DNA of 64,000 nt from Haloferax sp046557615 (GCF_046557615.1 NZ_JBKIII010000001.1:1-64000); one strand, 5' to 3'. Shown: positions 32,509 through 42,714, numbered from the stretch's first letter. Notes: generated from the sequence alone by a model not told the origin. A program made the numbers and translations.

Positions 32509-34929
32509 ATGAGTTCCGAATACGCATCCCCAACCCGACTGACCGACCACACCGACGACCTCGTTTCGTGGCACGAGACGGTCGTTGCGAACCACGACGG
32601 CACCTTCGAGGCCGCCAAAGAACTCTCGAAACGATTGGGCGCGCACGTCACCGATTCGGGAGTCGAATTTGGGTTCTGGACGCCCGAAATCGTCGAATCA
32701 GGTGTTCCCGAATCGAACGTCTGGCTCGAACTGCTGACGCCGACCACAGAAATCGACCCCGGCGACACCGACCATCGAACCGTCTCGTTCGCCTGCGACC
32801 GAATTTCGATGGAACGCGTCGGCGAGTACCACTGGGTCGCTGTCGAAGACGTTCCTGCGGGCACGCGAGGCGAACTCGGTGCGCTCTACCAACTCGTCTA
32901 CGAGGACGACGAGGGCGAACACACGATTCAGGACCCGGTTTCGTACTCGGTTCCGTTTGGCGCGTTCGCGCCCGCCGAAGTGTACGACCTCGAAACGCTG
33001 GACGAGACTCGCGCCGACCGCGAGTACTTCGAAGCACTCGGCACCGACGACGAGCGCGTCTCGACGACCGAAGACGAGGGAATTCCACGAGTCGACCCGG
33101 CGACGAGCATGCTCGAAATTCATCCCGGCACGGCCACCGAACGAGGTTCGCTCGCCGGACTCGCCGAGGTCTACGAAGACATCGCCGAGAAACAGCGCGC
33201 TGGCGAAGACCTCGACGCGTGGGAACGCGCTTTCGCAGGCTACGACGGCATCCAAGTGATGCCCGTCGAACCACTCACTGAGAACGAGGAGGAACACGAC
33301 TTCTGGTCGGTCAAAGAAGCGACGACGGACGAAGTCGCGGTCGAAGTCGCCCGCCCCGAGATGATTAATTGGGGCTACGACATCGTCGTCAGCGCCTTCT
33401 CCGCACCGAATCCGGCGATTCTCGAAACCGGTCGTCCAGACGAACTCGTCGATTTCATCGCCGCCTGCCACGACCTGCCGCGACCCATCAAGGTCGTCTT
33501 CGACGTCGCACTCGGCCACGCCGACGACCGCGGCGCAGAACTCCTATCTGACCGCTACATCCTCGGACCGGGGATGTACGGCAAGCACCTCGATTACACC
33601 GAACCCACCGCGCGCGCCGTCTTCTTGGAGATGCAGCGTCGCAAGATGGACTTCGGTGCCGACGGCATCCGCGTCGATGGCGCGCAGGACTTCACCTCCT
33701 ACGACCCGGAGACAGGCGAGATGTACCACGACGACGACTTCCTCGCTGAGATGGACCGCGTGGTGCAAGAGGTCGCCGGGACCGAGTACCGCCCGTGGAT
33801 GATTTACGAGGACGGTCGCCCGTGGCCACGCGAGGACTGGGAACTCGCCTCCTCGTACCGCGCGCTCATCGAACAGCACCCCCACTCGTTCCAGTGGTCG
33901 CCGATTACGTTCGCCCACAACACGCCCGCTCTCCTGACGTTCTGGGCGACGAAGTGGTGGCGCGTCCGCGAAGTCGGTGAGTTCGGTGGCAACTGGCTCA
34001 CTGGCGTTGCCAACCACGACACGGTCAGGAGGGGAACGCAAATCGACCCGACGGTCGAGTTCAACCAATCGCCAGTCAACCCTTACCTCGGTGAGGACTA
34101 CCCCGAGACGCTCGGCGAAGCCTACGACAACGCCGCGTCGTCGATGCTGTTCCATTGCTTCCTGCCGGGCGTTCCGATGGACTTCGTCCACGCCAACATG
34201 CGCGCCCCGTGGGGGTTCATCCGCGATACGGACCCGACGTGGAACGTCAAAGTCGTCTCCGACGAGTCCAAATTCCTCTACTGGCAGGTGCGCGACGAGC
34301 ACTTCGAGGACGACCGATTCTTCCACCGCGTGAAAGACCTCGGCTTCGAGTCGCGTGAGGAGCTTCTCACCTTCATGAACGCCCTCTCGTCGGCAGTCGG
34401 CGCGACTGACTACGACCTCGACGTGATGGCCGACATGCTCTCGGCGATGGACCAACCGCTCGGCGACGACCTCTCGGCTGAAGACCTCGAAGCGTACGGC
34501 TACGCGTGGATGCGCGACATCCACGACTTCGCCAACTTGGGCTACTGGCACGACGAACAGGACGAGTCGCGGGCGACGTTCCGCCACGAAACTCGGGAGT
34601 TCCGTCACGACCGCTCGTGGCTCATATCCGATTTGGACGAAGAGGACGACTACTTCACCTACCGGCATCCGACCGACGGGACCGTCCTCTACTACGGATT
34701 CCGAACATCACCCGACTCCGACGAACAACTCCTGTTCGCCGCGAACATGGAGGGTGTTCCCGTCGAAACGTCGCCTGAAGTTCTCGCAGGCGACGCCGAA
34801 GACGACGAGAACGCCCCCACCATTCCGACCGATGGCTGGGAACCGGCACTCGTCGCGCCCGGCGTCGATGAGGCTACGGACGTCGAGTTAGCGAACGGGC
34901 AGGCAATCGTCTGGCGGCGCGAACCCTAA
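32509..34929 (+). CDS. GH13-superfamily protein, subfamily unclear
   Basis: An 806-residue protein in operon with the preceding GH13 gene. The first 170 residues resemble a beta-rich substrate-handling domain; the barrel follows with GADGIRVDGAQDF (Asp about 389), a candidate acid Glu in MIYEDGRPWP (about 434) and ANHDTVRRG (Asp about 504). The barrel is divergent: the Glu lies in an unusual context with Asp and Gly next to it, and a long helical insertion follows. It could act on a glucoside other than starch, or be a transglycosylase. No signal peptide. I cannot name the substrate. Confidence 0.8.
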   Translation: MSSEYASPTRLTDHTDDLVSWHETVVANHDGTFEAAKELSKRLGAHVTDSGVEFGFWTPEIVESGVPESNVWLELLTPTTEIDPGDTDHRTVSFACDRISMERVGEYHWVAVEDVPAGTRGELGALYQLVYEDDEGEHTIQDPVSYSVPFGAFAPAEVYDLETLDETRADREYFEALGTDDERVSTTEDEGIPRVDPATSMLEIHPGTATERGSLAGLAEVYEDIAEKQRAGEDLDAWERAFAGYDGIQVMPVEPLTENEEEHDFWSVKEATTDEVAVEVARPEMINWGYDIVVSAFSAPNPAILETGRPDELVDFIAACHDLPRPIKVVFDVALGHADDRGAELLSDRYILGPGMYGKHLDYTEPTARAVFLEMQRRKMDFGADGIRVDGAQDFTSYDPETGEMYHDDDFLAEMDRVVQEVAGTEYRPWMIYEDGRPWPREDWELASSYRALIEQHPHSFQWSPITFAHNTPALLTFWATKWWRVREVGEFGGNWLTGVANHDTVRRGTQIDPTVEFNQSPVNPYLGEDYPETLGEAYDNAASSMLFHCFLPGVPMDFVHANMRAPWGFIRDTDPTWNVKVVSDESKFLYWQVRDEHFEDDRFFHRVKDLGFESREELLTFMNALSSAVGATDYDLDVMADMLSAMDQPLGDDLSAEDLEAYGYAWMRDIHDFANLGYWHDEQDESRATFRHETREFRHDRSWLISDLDEEDDYFTYRHPTDGTVLYYGFRTSPDSDEQLLFAANMEGVPVETSPEVLAGDAEDDENAPTIPTDGWEPALVAPGVDEATDVELANGQAIVWRREP

Positions 34930-35089
34930 TCTCTCGTCGTCACGCACTGTTTTCGTTTCATACGCGACCGTGGTCCCGTGTTAGTTGATAAACCTGCGTC
35001 AGCGAAAACTGCGGTCGGATTCCGCTGTTGAGTATCCCCACCTGTACTCGCAGGAACCGTTTACTCACCTGCCACCGTATCCGAGAGAC

Positions 35090-35587
35090 ATGCTCTCTGT
35101 TGGCGACACTGCTCCAGATTTCTCCGTCCCGATTGCAGGTGGCGAGGTGTACAACGACATCAGTTCGTTCACGCTCAGTGAGGCGCTCGGAGATGGACCG
35201 ATAGTCCTCGCATTCATCCCGGCGGCGTTCACCAGCGGGTGTACGACCGAGATGTGTACGTTCCGCGATTCGATGCATCGCTTCGAAGGACTCGACGCAC
35301 AGGTCTACGGCGTCAGCGTGGACCTCCCACCGGCGCTGAACATCTTCATTCAGCAGGAGGAGCTCAACTTCCCGATGCTCTCCGATTGGACACACGAGGT
35401 TATCCACGACTACGGCGTCGTCCTCCCCGACATGTACGGGCTGTTCGAGGCGGCCTTACGGAGTATCTTTGTCCTCGATTCGACGGGGACCGTGACGTAT
35501 CGGTGGGTCGAAGGAGACGGTGAGACGGACTTCGGTGCCGCAATCGACGACGTGTACGACGCCGTCGCCGAAACTGTCTCGTCGTAA
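35090..35587 (+). CDS. Peroxiredoxin (AhpC/TSA family)
   Basis: A thiol peroxidase of 165 residues. The thioredoxin fold starts VGDTAPDFSVP, and the peroxidatic Cys is in AFIPAAFTSGCTTEMCTF, followed by FRDSMHRF. A second Cys four residues later may act as resolving residue, or it may be a 1-Cys form. I start at MLSVGDTAP (ATG 35090), the usual family start; the frame upstream is non-coding in character. It is monocistronic. The reductant is unknown. Confidence 0.92.
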   Translation: MLSVGDTAPDFSVPIAGGEVYNDISSFTLSEALGDGPIVLAFIPAAFTSGCTTEMCTFRDSMHRFEGLDAQVYGVSVDLPPALNIFIQQEELNFPMLSDWTHEVIHDYGVVLPDMYGLFEAALRSIFVLDSTGTVTYRWVEGDGETDFGAAIDDVYDAVAETVSS

Positions 35588-35721
35588 CGCTCCCAAAAGC
35601 AACAGACACATAGTCATTTCACGTCGGAGTCGCCTCATTTTGATGCTCGAATCGGGCTACGCCGAGTGATTCTTCTCCAGTCTATCAACAATCGAATCTG
35701 TACTCGTCGTTCGAGTGACGG

Positions 35722-36435
35722 TTACTCCATCTCGGTGGGCCGAGTGCGCAACATCACGACGCCGAGTGCGACGAACCAGACGAGTTGTGTGATGCCGAAG
35801 ATTCCACCGCCGATATCACCGAGCGCAGGAATCGCAGAGAGGATGCCCGCAGCGCCGACCACCAATCCAAAATAGTTCAGCGCCCGTCGAAGCGCACCTG
35901 CGCGAATCGCCGCCCAACTCACGAGGAAGGTCCACAACCCGCCGACGATTTCGTTCCCGCCGCCGAGTCCTTCGACGACGGCGTTGATGCCGACCCACGT
36001 GGCCGCTGCTTGTGCCGGGTCGGTGGCCAACAGTTCGACGACGGCGGCGGTGCCGATGTTTGCGACCATGCCGCTGGCGATGACCAACCCTGCCCACAGC
36101 AGGCCGAACGCTGTTGCAATTCGCATTGTCGGGCCGGTACGTTCGACGAGTCGTTCGTGGAGTGCTAACACCAAGACGACGAGTACGATGCCGAAGACGA
36201 CGTAGATTATCAGATTCGCGGCGTAGATGGCGGCCTGATTCGCAGCGAGTAACTCCACCTGTTGGAGAGGGTCAGTGACGCTGGTGAAGTCCAAGATGAG
36301 TAGAAAATAGACGATTGCGCCGAGGTATATCGCGCCTTCGAGTAGTGCGGCGACGCCCCCCATCGTCTGGAGGCCGCGTACTGTCGTTCGTGGAGGCTGA
36401 ATCTCTTCTGAGGTAAGGTCACTAGTTGCTGTCAT
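35722..36435 (-). CDS. DUF4386-like integral membrane protein
   Basis: A 237-residue protein with about six membrane helices, including GGVAALLEGAIYLGAIVYFLLI, LIIYVVFGIVLVVLVLALHERL and IATAFGLLWAGLVIASGMVA, and a Gly-rich loop EGLGGGNEIVGG. The arrangement matches the poorly described DUF4386 family. Function is unknown, and it stands alone between the peroxiredoxin and the GT39 gene. Confidence 0.75.
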   Translation of the reverse strand: MTATSDLTSEEIQPPRTTVRGLQTMGGVAALLEGAIYLGAIVYFLLILDFTSVTDPLQQVELLAANQAAIYAANLIIYVVFGIVLVVLVLALHERLVERTGPTMRIATAFGLLWAGLVIASGMVANIGTAAVVELLATDPAQAAATWVGINAVVEGLGGGNEIVGGLWTFLVSWAAIRAGALRRALNYFGLVVGAAGILSAIPALGDIGGGIFGITQLVWFVALGVVMLRTRPTEME

Positions 36436-36577
36436 TGATTACACCAACGTCCATCGCCGTCGGCAGGATAGATAAACTAGTCGCAGATTTCTGTGATTCT
36501 CAAATTTCGGACGTGATTTTCCCGGCGACGACGGGCGTGAGTGACCAATTACTCGCGCACTGGTGACACCGCTGTGT

Positions 36578-38806
36578 TCATTCCGAAACCGAAGTCGCGT
36601 TCGTCTCCACGGACACGCCGTCCAGATAGTCGCCGTCGGGGCCAACCCACTCGCCTTCGGTGCCGCACTCGGTCGAGAACTCACAGATGCGTGTCTCTGG
36701 CGGCCAGATAACGCGAACCTCGTCACCCGAGCGTTCCACGCTCACCAGTTGCCGATAGGTAATCGTCTCTCCGCCGTCGCCGACGAACGTCACTTCGAGT
36801 GCGACTTCGCTTGCTCCCTCCGGAATCGGAACTGGGTCTGACCCGGCGGCGAATTGGTGGTTCGTCACCTGAACGCCATCGGGCGTGAGTTCCCATTCGA
36901 CTGTCACAGAATCGTTCATCGGCACGTCGTAACGCGCATATCCCGATTCGGTTTCGACGCGGACCGAGACGGTTCGACTCCCTGCGGGTGCGCCGAACGT
37001 GCTTTCGGCGGCGACGCCATCGCCTTCGAACACCGTCAACTCGGTCAACTCGGGTTCGACGGAGCGCACCGCACCAGTCCACTCGCCACGGTAGGTGAAT
37101 CGGTACGGTGTTCGATTCGTCGCATCGAGAACGGTGAAATCCGATTCTGGGCTTTCGTCCAGCACATACAGAACCGGTCCATCGAATCTGGGGTCGTTGC
37201 GGAGGGACTGGAACGGATGGGCCTGCCAGTCGCCGTACGGGTCAGGGATGAAGACGAGGGCGTTTCGGCCCGCGTCTCCACCAACGATATCCGGCGTCAG
37301 TGGCCGGTCTTCGAATCCGGCGTCGATGAGAGGTTCGTAGGTTTCGGCGAGGTTCTCGGTTCGAAGGTGGTTTTCGGAGTACGGTTCTGCAACCGCGCCG
37401 ACGGTCACCGCGCCGCCAACGAGCGCCAAGAGGAGTACGAGCGAAAAGACGACGCCCCGCGCTTCGGAGGCCGAAAACCAGTCGTGAGCGAGGCTATCGA
37501 GTGTGCGAACGCTGACGACGACTCCCGCCGCGCCGAAGATGGCGAGCGGGACGAGCGCATCGAAGTGATAGAATGGCCCGAGCAGGTCGATGAGTCCGTT
37601 TCGAAGGCCGTTGTGCGTCCCCCAGAAGAAGCCGTTTCCGACGAAGACGGAGACGAAGATACCCGCGACAATCGCCGCGAGCATGCTGTCGGAGAGCTGC
37701 GTGAACGGTTCGGCGCGCTTCGAGAGGCCGTGTCGTTTTCGTCGCGCTTCTCCCCGAAGACGGGTACCCGTCCGGTAGCCCCACCAGCGGACTGCGCTGT
37801 GAGTTACGCCGACGAGCGCCGCGAGAGTGCCGAACCAGCCCATCGGTCCCCAGCGAGTAAGGAGCATGGTGAGGGCTTCGAGGCCGGTTTCGACGCCGAC
37901 CGCTGGTGTGTAGTCGATTCCGTAGCCGAGGATTTCGCGGTAGCCGAAGCCGATGCCGTCGAGTGGTGCGAACGCGATGTACGGAAAGACGAGTGGGTGG
38001 CCGGTGACGACGGCGTTGTAGGTGAGCGTGAGTGCGACGAACGCGAGTCCGGGGAGGGCGATTGCGAGGGCGCGCCGAAAGACGCGCACGCCGACGCCTG
38101 CTCGCCAGCCAGCACCGAGCGTCCAGAGCGTATGAACGATAAAGGGGAGTGCGAACAGCACGGCAGTGAACGAGCGAGCGAAGAACGCGAGTCCGATACA
38201 CGTCCCTGCGACGATGGCGTAGCCCGACGAGTTGCGGCGGACAGCGCGGACGTAGCACACTGCGAAGGCGAGATTGAGCATCGTCGCCGGTGCGTAGGTG
38301 AGAAATGTCGAAGATGTGAGGAGAAACATCGGTGAGAGGCCGAGCATAGCCGCGGCGACGATGCCTGTCTCTCGGTCGAACACGTCGCCCGCGAGGACGT
38401 AGACGAGTCCGGCGTTCGCGACCGCGACGACACCGAGGACGAGGTTCGGCAGCCCTATCGAGAGGCCGAGTGCGAACATCGCGGGGACGACCGGCGAGTA
38501 CTTCGAGTACATCTGGACGCCACCGGGGGCACTCGCAGTTCGCTCGACGATGAAGAACCACGGCCTCGTGACTTCTGCGAGCGCGCCGGGGTAGAGAAAC
38601 AACTTCCCGTCGAGGAGCATCGCGGCCTGCATGAGGTAGACACCCTCGTCGTCGTTGACAGAGTGAAACGGAAAGAGGTCGATGGCGAACCAGAGGACGA
38701 CGAACCCGACGGCCAGGACGACGGCGAGCGCCGCGAGTCGCTGGGCGGTCAATTCACGCAAGGAGTCAAAATCGAGGTCGGTACGTTCGAAGCCGCGAAG
38801 CCCCAT
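36578..38806 (-). CDS. GT39/ArnT-like membrane glycosyltransferase
   Basis: A 742-residue protein with about ten to twelve N-terminal membrane helices and a soluble extracytoplasmic C-terminal region (from about 480; beta-rich). The acidic motif VNDDEGVYL in the first external loop is where PMT/ArnT-type enzymes hold the catalytic Asp, and SKYSPVVPAMFALG fits the next loop. It probably transfers a sugar from a lipid carrier to a protein or glycolipid outside the membrane. Its ATG overlaps the stop of the iron ABC ATPase by one base (TAATG), so it is the last gene of that operon. Confidence 0.82.
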   Translation of the reverse strand: MGLRGFERTDLDFDSLRELTAQRLAALAVVLAVGFVVLWFAIDLFPFHSVNDDEGVYLMQAAMLLDGKLFLYPGALAEVTRPWFFIVERTASAPGGVQMYSKYSPVVPAMFALGLSIGLPNLVLGVVAVANAGLVYVLAGDVFDRETGIVAAAMLGLSPMFLLTSSTFLTYAPATMLNLAFAVCYVRAVRRNSSGYAIVAGTCIGLAFFARSFTAVLFALPFIVHTLWTLGAGWRAGVGVRVFRRALAIALPGLAFVALTLTYNAVVTGHPLVFPYIAFAPLDGIGFGYREILGYGIDYTPAVGVETGLEALTMLLTRWGPMGWFGTLAALVGVTHSAVRWWGYRTGTRLRGEARRKRHGLSKRAEPFTQLSDSMLAAIVAGIFVSVFVGNGFFWGTHNGLRNGLIDLLGPFYHFDALVPLAIFGAAGVVVSVRTLDSLAHDWFSASEARGVVFSLVLLLALVGGAVTVGAVAEPYSENHLRTENLAETYEPLIDAGFEDRPLTPDIVGGDAGRNALVFIPDPYGDWQAHPFQSLRNDPRFDGPVLYVLDESPESDFTVLDATNRTPYRFTYRGEWTGAVRSVEPELTELTVFEGDGVAAESTFGAPAGSRTVSVRVETESGYARYDVPMNDSVTVEWELTPDGVQVTNHQFAAGSDPVPIPEGASEVALEVTFVGDGGETITYRQLVSVERSGDEVRVIWPPETRICEFSTECGTEGEWVGPDGDYLDGVSVETNATSVSE

Positions 38807-39954
38807 TAGTCGTCGTTGGGGCCGTCAGCAGGACGCTGTTCTTTGGGGAACCACGCGAGTTCGTGGCCCGCATCGAGGGTTACTTCTACACAGCCATCGG
38901 TGGGAACTGTCTCGTCGTGGTTGTGCATACAGAGCAGTGCGTTGCCGCTGTTGAACTCGACTTCGTAGAGAATCGTCGGACCGAGATACCGCTTGCCGAC
39001 GATGGTTCCGTGCCCGCCGTTCGTACAGGCGTGTGCCGAGAGGTCGTCCGGGCGAACGAGCAGGTCGATATCGGTCTCGTCGTACTCGGGAGCGAGACCG
39101 TGAATCTGCTCACGGGGGACCGGGCCGAGTTCGGTTTCGACGACGTCGCCCGTTATTCGCCCCGGCAAGAAGCCCGCATATCCCAAAAAGCCCGCAACGA
39201 AGCGGGATTCGGGGTGCTGGAACACCTGTTCGGGTTCGCCAATCTGTTCGAGGTTGCCGTCGTTCATCACGGCCACGCGGTCGGAAATCGACATCGCCTC
39301 TTCTTGGTCGTGGGTGACCGAGATGGCCGTCACACCGGCTTCTTTGAGGATACGCCGGACTTCCTCGCGCATCTGGACGCGAAGGTCAACGTCGAGATTC
39401 GAGAAGGGTTCGTCGAGGAGGAGAATGTCCGGTTCGGGGGCGAGCGAGCGAGCGAGGGCGACGCGCTGTTGCTGGCCACCGGATAGCTCGTCGGGGTAGC
39501 TCTCGCCTTGGGTTTCGAGGCCGACGAGTTCGAGCAGGCTCTGCACTCGCTCGTCGCGCTCTGTCTCAGAGAGTTCTTTCAGACCGAAGGCGATGTTCTC
39601 TGCGGCCGTCAGGTGTGGGAAGAGTGCGAACTCCTGAAACACGACGCCGACGCCGCGTTCTTCGGGGGCGACGAACGCGCCGTTTCCGGAGACGGGCGTG
39701 CCGTTCAGTCTGATTTCGCCGCCGTTGGGTCGGTCGAGACCGGCAATCAGTCGGAGCGTCGTGGTTTTCCCACAACCAGATGGACCGAGCAAGGTCAGAA
39801 TCTCGCCGTCGCGGACCGAAATAGAGAGGTCATCGATGACCGATTCTGAGCCGTAGGACTTCGAAATCCCGTCGAGTTCGAGTACGTTCGCTGACGCGCC
39901 ACTGTCGGGGGTGTTGTCCTTCTGGTCGGTGTGAGTGAGTGTGCTATTTGACAT
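38806..39954 (-). CDS. Fe(III)-type ABC transporter ATP-binding protein
   Basis: The ATPase of a periplasmic-binding-protein importer, 382 residues. Walker A is GPSGCGKTT, the signature LSGGQQQRVALARSL, Walker B ILLLDEPFSNLD, and His switch VTHDQEEAM. The C-terminal 110 residues form a TOBE/OB domain as in FbpC and PotA. The 3' end meets the GT39 start and the 5' end overlaps the permease gene by 11 bases, so the three genes are tightly coupled. Confidence 0.92.
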   Translation of the reverse strand: MSNSTLTHTDQKDNTPDSGASANVLELDGISKSYGSESVIDDLSISVRDGEILTLLGPSGCGKTTTLRLIAGLDRPNGGEIRLNGTPVSGNGAFVAPEERGVGVVFQEFALFPHLTAAENIAFGLKELSETERDERVQSLLELVGLETQGESYPDELSGGQQQRVALARSLAPEPDILLLDEPFSNLDVDLRVQMREEVRRILKEAGVTAISVTHDQEEAMSISDRVAVMNDGNLEQIGEPEQVFQHPESRFVAGFLGYAGFLPGRITGDVVETELGPVPREQIHGLAPEYDETDIDLLVRPDDLSAHACTNGGHGTIVGKRYLGPTILYEVEFNSGNALLCMHNHDETVPTDGCVEVTLDAGHELAWFPKEQRPADGPNDD

Positions 39955-41533
39955 CGTATCCTTCTTGAGTGATGATGACGAGCATCGAGAGTCCGGAGAC
40001 GAACAGCAAGATGAGCGCAGGCACCGCGGCTTGGCCGAAGTAGCCCGACTCGAACGCTGTCCAAATATGCGTCACGAGCGTTTTAAACCCTGACGGGCGC
40101 AGCAAGAGCGTCGCAGGCAGTTCCTTCATCGTCGTGAGGAACACCAGCGCCGCCCCGCCGAACAGACCGGGTGCGACGAGCGGGAGCGTCACGTGACGGA
40201 ACGCTCCGGATGGCGTCTCCCCGAGGGTTCGTGCGGCCTCCGGAAGTGCGGGGTCGACTCGCAGGAACGAGGCCCGGAGCGACCCGACTGCTTGCGGGAG
40301 GAAGCGAATCACGTAGGCGAAGACCAAGAGATAGAGCGTCTGGTACAGCGGCGTCGCGTACGAACTCCCGAAGAAGACGAGCGCGAGGCCGAGGACGACG
40401 CCGGGAACCGCGTATCCGACGTAGGTCACGCGTTCGAACATCGCACTCGCCCGCGACGGGTAGTTGGCGGCGAGATACGCCACCGGAACTCCGGCGACGA
40501 CTGCCGCTCCTGCGGTTGCCGCCGCGACGAGTACGGAGTTCAGTGCGTACTCGGGTTGGAACGCGAGTGACTGACTCGTCTCGGCGACGCCCTGTGCGAA
40601 CCACGTCAGGAGAATCCCGAGCGGGACGACGAGTGCAATCGTCGCGATGGCTCCACAAAACGCGAGTGCCGGATACTTCCAGCGCCCGAGTTGGAGGCGA
40701 CTCCCGCCGCGTCCACCGCTGGTCGTGCGCTCTTCGCCGCGAATCCGCGATTCGAGGGTGAGAATGATGAGCGTGACGCCGACCAGTTGGAGCGAGAGCA
40801 ACGTCGCCGTGTCGCGGCCGAACGCGCCGAACTCCACGTAGATGACGCGGGTGAACGCGTCGAACTTCATGATAGCGGGCGTCCCGAAGTCCGAGAGCGT
40901 GTAGAGCGCCGCGAGCAGTGCGCCTGCCGCAATCGCGGGGCGAACCTGCGGAATCGTCACGCGCTTGAACGCCTCCCAACGCGTGTGATTCAGGGTACGC
41001 GCCGCGTCGATGAGCGTGGTGTCCATCGACTTGAGCGCCGCTCGCGTGGTGATGAACACGTACGGATAGGTGTAGAGCGTCAGCACCAACACCGCTCCGT
41101 GAAGCCCGTAAATCTCTGGCAGCGACTCGATGCCGAGCGGACTGAGTGCCCGTTGGAAGGCACCTTGCGGGCCGAACGCCGAGACGAACGTGAACGCGCC
41201 GATGTAACTCGGGATGACGAGCGGCAGTGCGACGACGACAGTCCAAAAGCGTCTGAATGGTAAGTCGGTTCGAACGGTGAGATACGCGAGTGGGACGCCG
41301 ACGAGGATGCACGCGGCAGTCACGAGGACGACGAGTATGGTGCTGTTGATGAACACCTGAATCGTCGTCGGGCGCGTGACGAGTGCCAGTGCTTCGTCGA
41401 AGCCGACGTCCAGTGCCGTTTTGACGAGCCACAACAGCGGAACGATGACCGCGGCGGCGACTGCTCCGCTCGCTACTGTGAGTCCGAGCGGAAGTCCATC
41501 ACCGTCGGCCGAGTTCTGCTGTTCGGTCGCCAT
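39944..41533 (-). CDS. Fe(III)-type ABC transporter permease (fused)
   Basis: A 529-residue permease containing two copies of the six-helix permease domain in one chain, as in FbpB. EAA-type loops that contact the ATPase are in AARTLNHTRWEAFKRVTIPQVRPAIAAG (first half, about 180) and AARTLGETPSGAFRHVTLPLVAPGLFGG (second half, about 435). It overlaps the ATPase gene by 11 bases and starts 12 bases after the binding-protein gene. Confidence 0.92.
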   Translation of the reverse strand: MATEQQNSADGDGLPLGLTVASGAVAAAVIVPLLWLVKTALDVGFDEALALVTRPTTIQVFINSTILVVLVTAACILVGVPLAYLTVRTDLPFRRFWTVVVALPLVIPSYIGAFTFVSAFGPQGAFQRALSPLGIESLPEIYGLHGAVLVLTLYTYPYVFITTRAALKSMDTTLIDAARTLNHTRWEAFKRVTIPQVRPAIAAGALLAALYTLSDFGTPAIMKFDAFTRVIYVEFGAFGRDTATLLSLQLVGVTLIILTLESRIRGEERTTSGGRGGSRLQLGRWKYPALAFCGAIATIALVVPLGILLTWFAQGVAETSQSLAFQPEYALNSVLVAAATAGAAVVAGVPVAYLAANYPSRASAMFERVTYVGYAVPGVVLGLALVFFGSSYATPLYQTLYLLVFAYVIRFLPQAVGSLRASFLRVDPALPEAARTLGETPSGAFRHVTLPLVAPGLFGGAALVFLTTMKELPATLLLRPSGFKTLVTHIWTAFESGYFGQAAVPALILLFVSGLSMLVIITQEGYDVK

Positions 41534-41545
41534 TAGTGTGTCACC

Positions 41546-42709
41546 TCAGAGGACGCCCACCTCACGCAAGAGTTGCACGGTTCCTTCCAGGTCGGACAAT
41601 TGCGTCAGGTCGAGGCCTTCCGGCGGGGTGAGTTCGTCGATACTCGGGAGTTCACCAATCGGGTCCACGCCGGAGACGAGCGGGTATTCGAACGTCGTTC
41701 GTGCGAAGTAGTCTTGGGCTTCTGCCGAAAGAAGGTGTCGAACGAAGTTTGCCCCGAGTTCCGCGTTGTCGGCGGTGTCGAGGACGAGCGCGCCCGCGAC
41801 GTTGAAAATCGACCCGGCGTCGCCCGACGTGAACGCCGTCCCAAGCGGAGCGTTTGGCCGGTCAGCGAGGATGCGCTGGATGTAGTAGTGGTTCGCAAAC
41901 CCGGCTTGAATCTCGCCGTCGGCGACCGCTTGGGCGACGAGGAACTCGTCGTTGTACTCACTCACACCGAGTTCCTGCATTCCTTCGAGCCACTGCTTGG
42001 TGGCTTCCTCGCCTTCGAGAACGCGCATCGCGGTGATGAACGCCTGGAACGAGGAGTACGTGGGAGCCCAGCCGATGTTGTCGCGGAAGGCTTCCGTCTC
42101 GGGGAAGGCCATGATGTCGTCCGGGATGTCCGACTCCGAGAGGTTGTCCGTGTTGTACGGGACCGTGCGGGCGCGACCGGACGTACCGGTCCACTGCCCG
42201 TCAGGGTCGTGGAACTCCTCGCGCACGAGGTCGAGTACTTCGGTCGGCAGATCTTGGGTTCGACCGGAATCCTTCAGCGCACCGAGAGAGCCCGCGTTAA
42301 CCGAGAAGAATACGTCTGCGGGGCTGTTTTCGCCCTCGGTCTCGATTTGGTTCACGAGTTCGGTCGCCGAGTTGTATCGTGGAACGACCTCGAAGTTGTC
42401 GTAGTACTCTTCGAAGAAGCCGAGCAGTTCGCCGACGAGTGCCTCACCACGACCGGAGTAGAGCGTCAGTTCCCCCTCGAGGTCGGGCATGTCAGCGACA
42501 GAAACGCCGCCGGTAATCTCGCGGTCACCGAAGGGTGAGCGACCCGACCCAATCTGTCCAACGCCGTCAGTATCTCCGCCGCCAGATTGGTTCGATGAAT
42601 CGCCAGTAAACCCGGTACAGCCCGCGAGCGAGCCAAGGCCGAGCGCCGCCGTCACCGCGATGAATCGGCGACGACCGTGGCCGCGTGGCTCTTGGTCGTG
42701 TTCGTCCAT
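41546..42709 (-). CDS. Fe(III)-binding lipoprotein of the ABC transporter
   Basis: The substrate-binding protein, 387 residues. The N-terminus has twin arginines (GRRRFIAVTA) and a lipobox LAGC with Cys at 31, so it is a Tat-exported lipid-anchored protein. A Gly/Ser linker precedes the FbpA-like fold starting ELTLYSGRGEALVGELL; FANHYYIQR has the adjacent tyrosines that bind ferric iron in FbpA proteins. It is the first gene of the operon behind a perfect metal-regulator palindrome. Confidence 0.92.
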   Translation of the reverse strand: MDEHDQEPRGHGRRRFIAVTAALGLGSLAGCTGFTGDSSNQSGGGDTDGVGQIGSGRSPFGDREITGGVSVADMPDLEGELTLYSGRGEALVGELLGFFEEYYDNFEVVPRYNSATELVNQIETEGENSPADVFFSVNAGSLGALKDSGRTQDLPTEVLDLVREEFHDPDGQWTGTSGRARTVPYNTDNLSESDIPDDIMAFPETEAFRDNIGWAPTYSSFQAFITAMRVLEGEEATKQWLEGMQELGVSEYNDEFLVAQAVADGEIQAGFANHYYIQRILADRPNAPLGTAFTSGDAGSIFNVAGALVLDTADNAELGANFVRHLLSAEAQDYFARTTFEYPLVSGVDPIGELPSIDELTPPEGLDLTQLSDLEGTVQLLREVGVL

Positions 42710-42714
42710 AGTTA

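Noticed and set aside
30673..32646. 657-codon minus-strand frame
   Set aside because: It is antisense to the GH13 gene with catalytic motifs and has no recognisable features.
36854..38335. 493-codon plus-strand frame
   Set aside because: It is antisense to the GT39-like membrane protein, and its very high Arg/Glu/Asp content is typical of such shadows.
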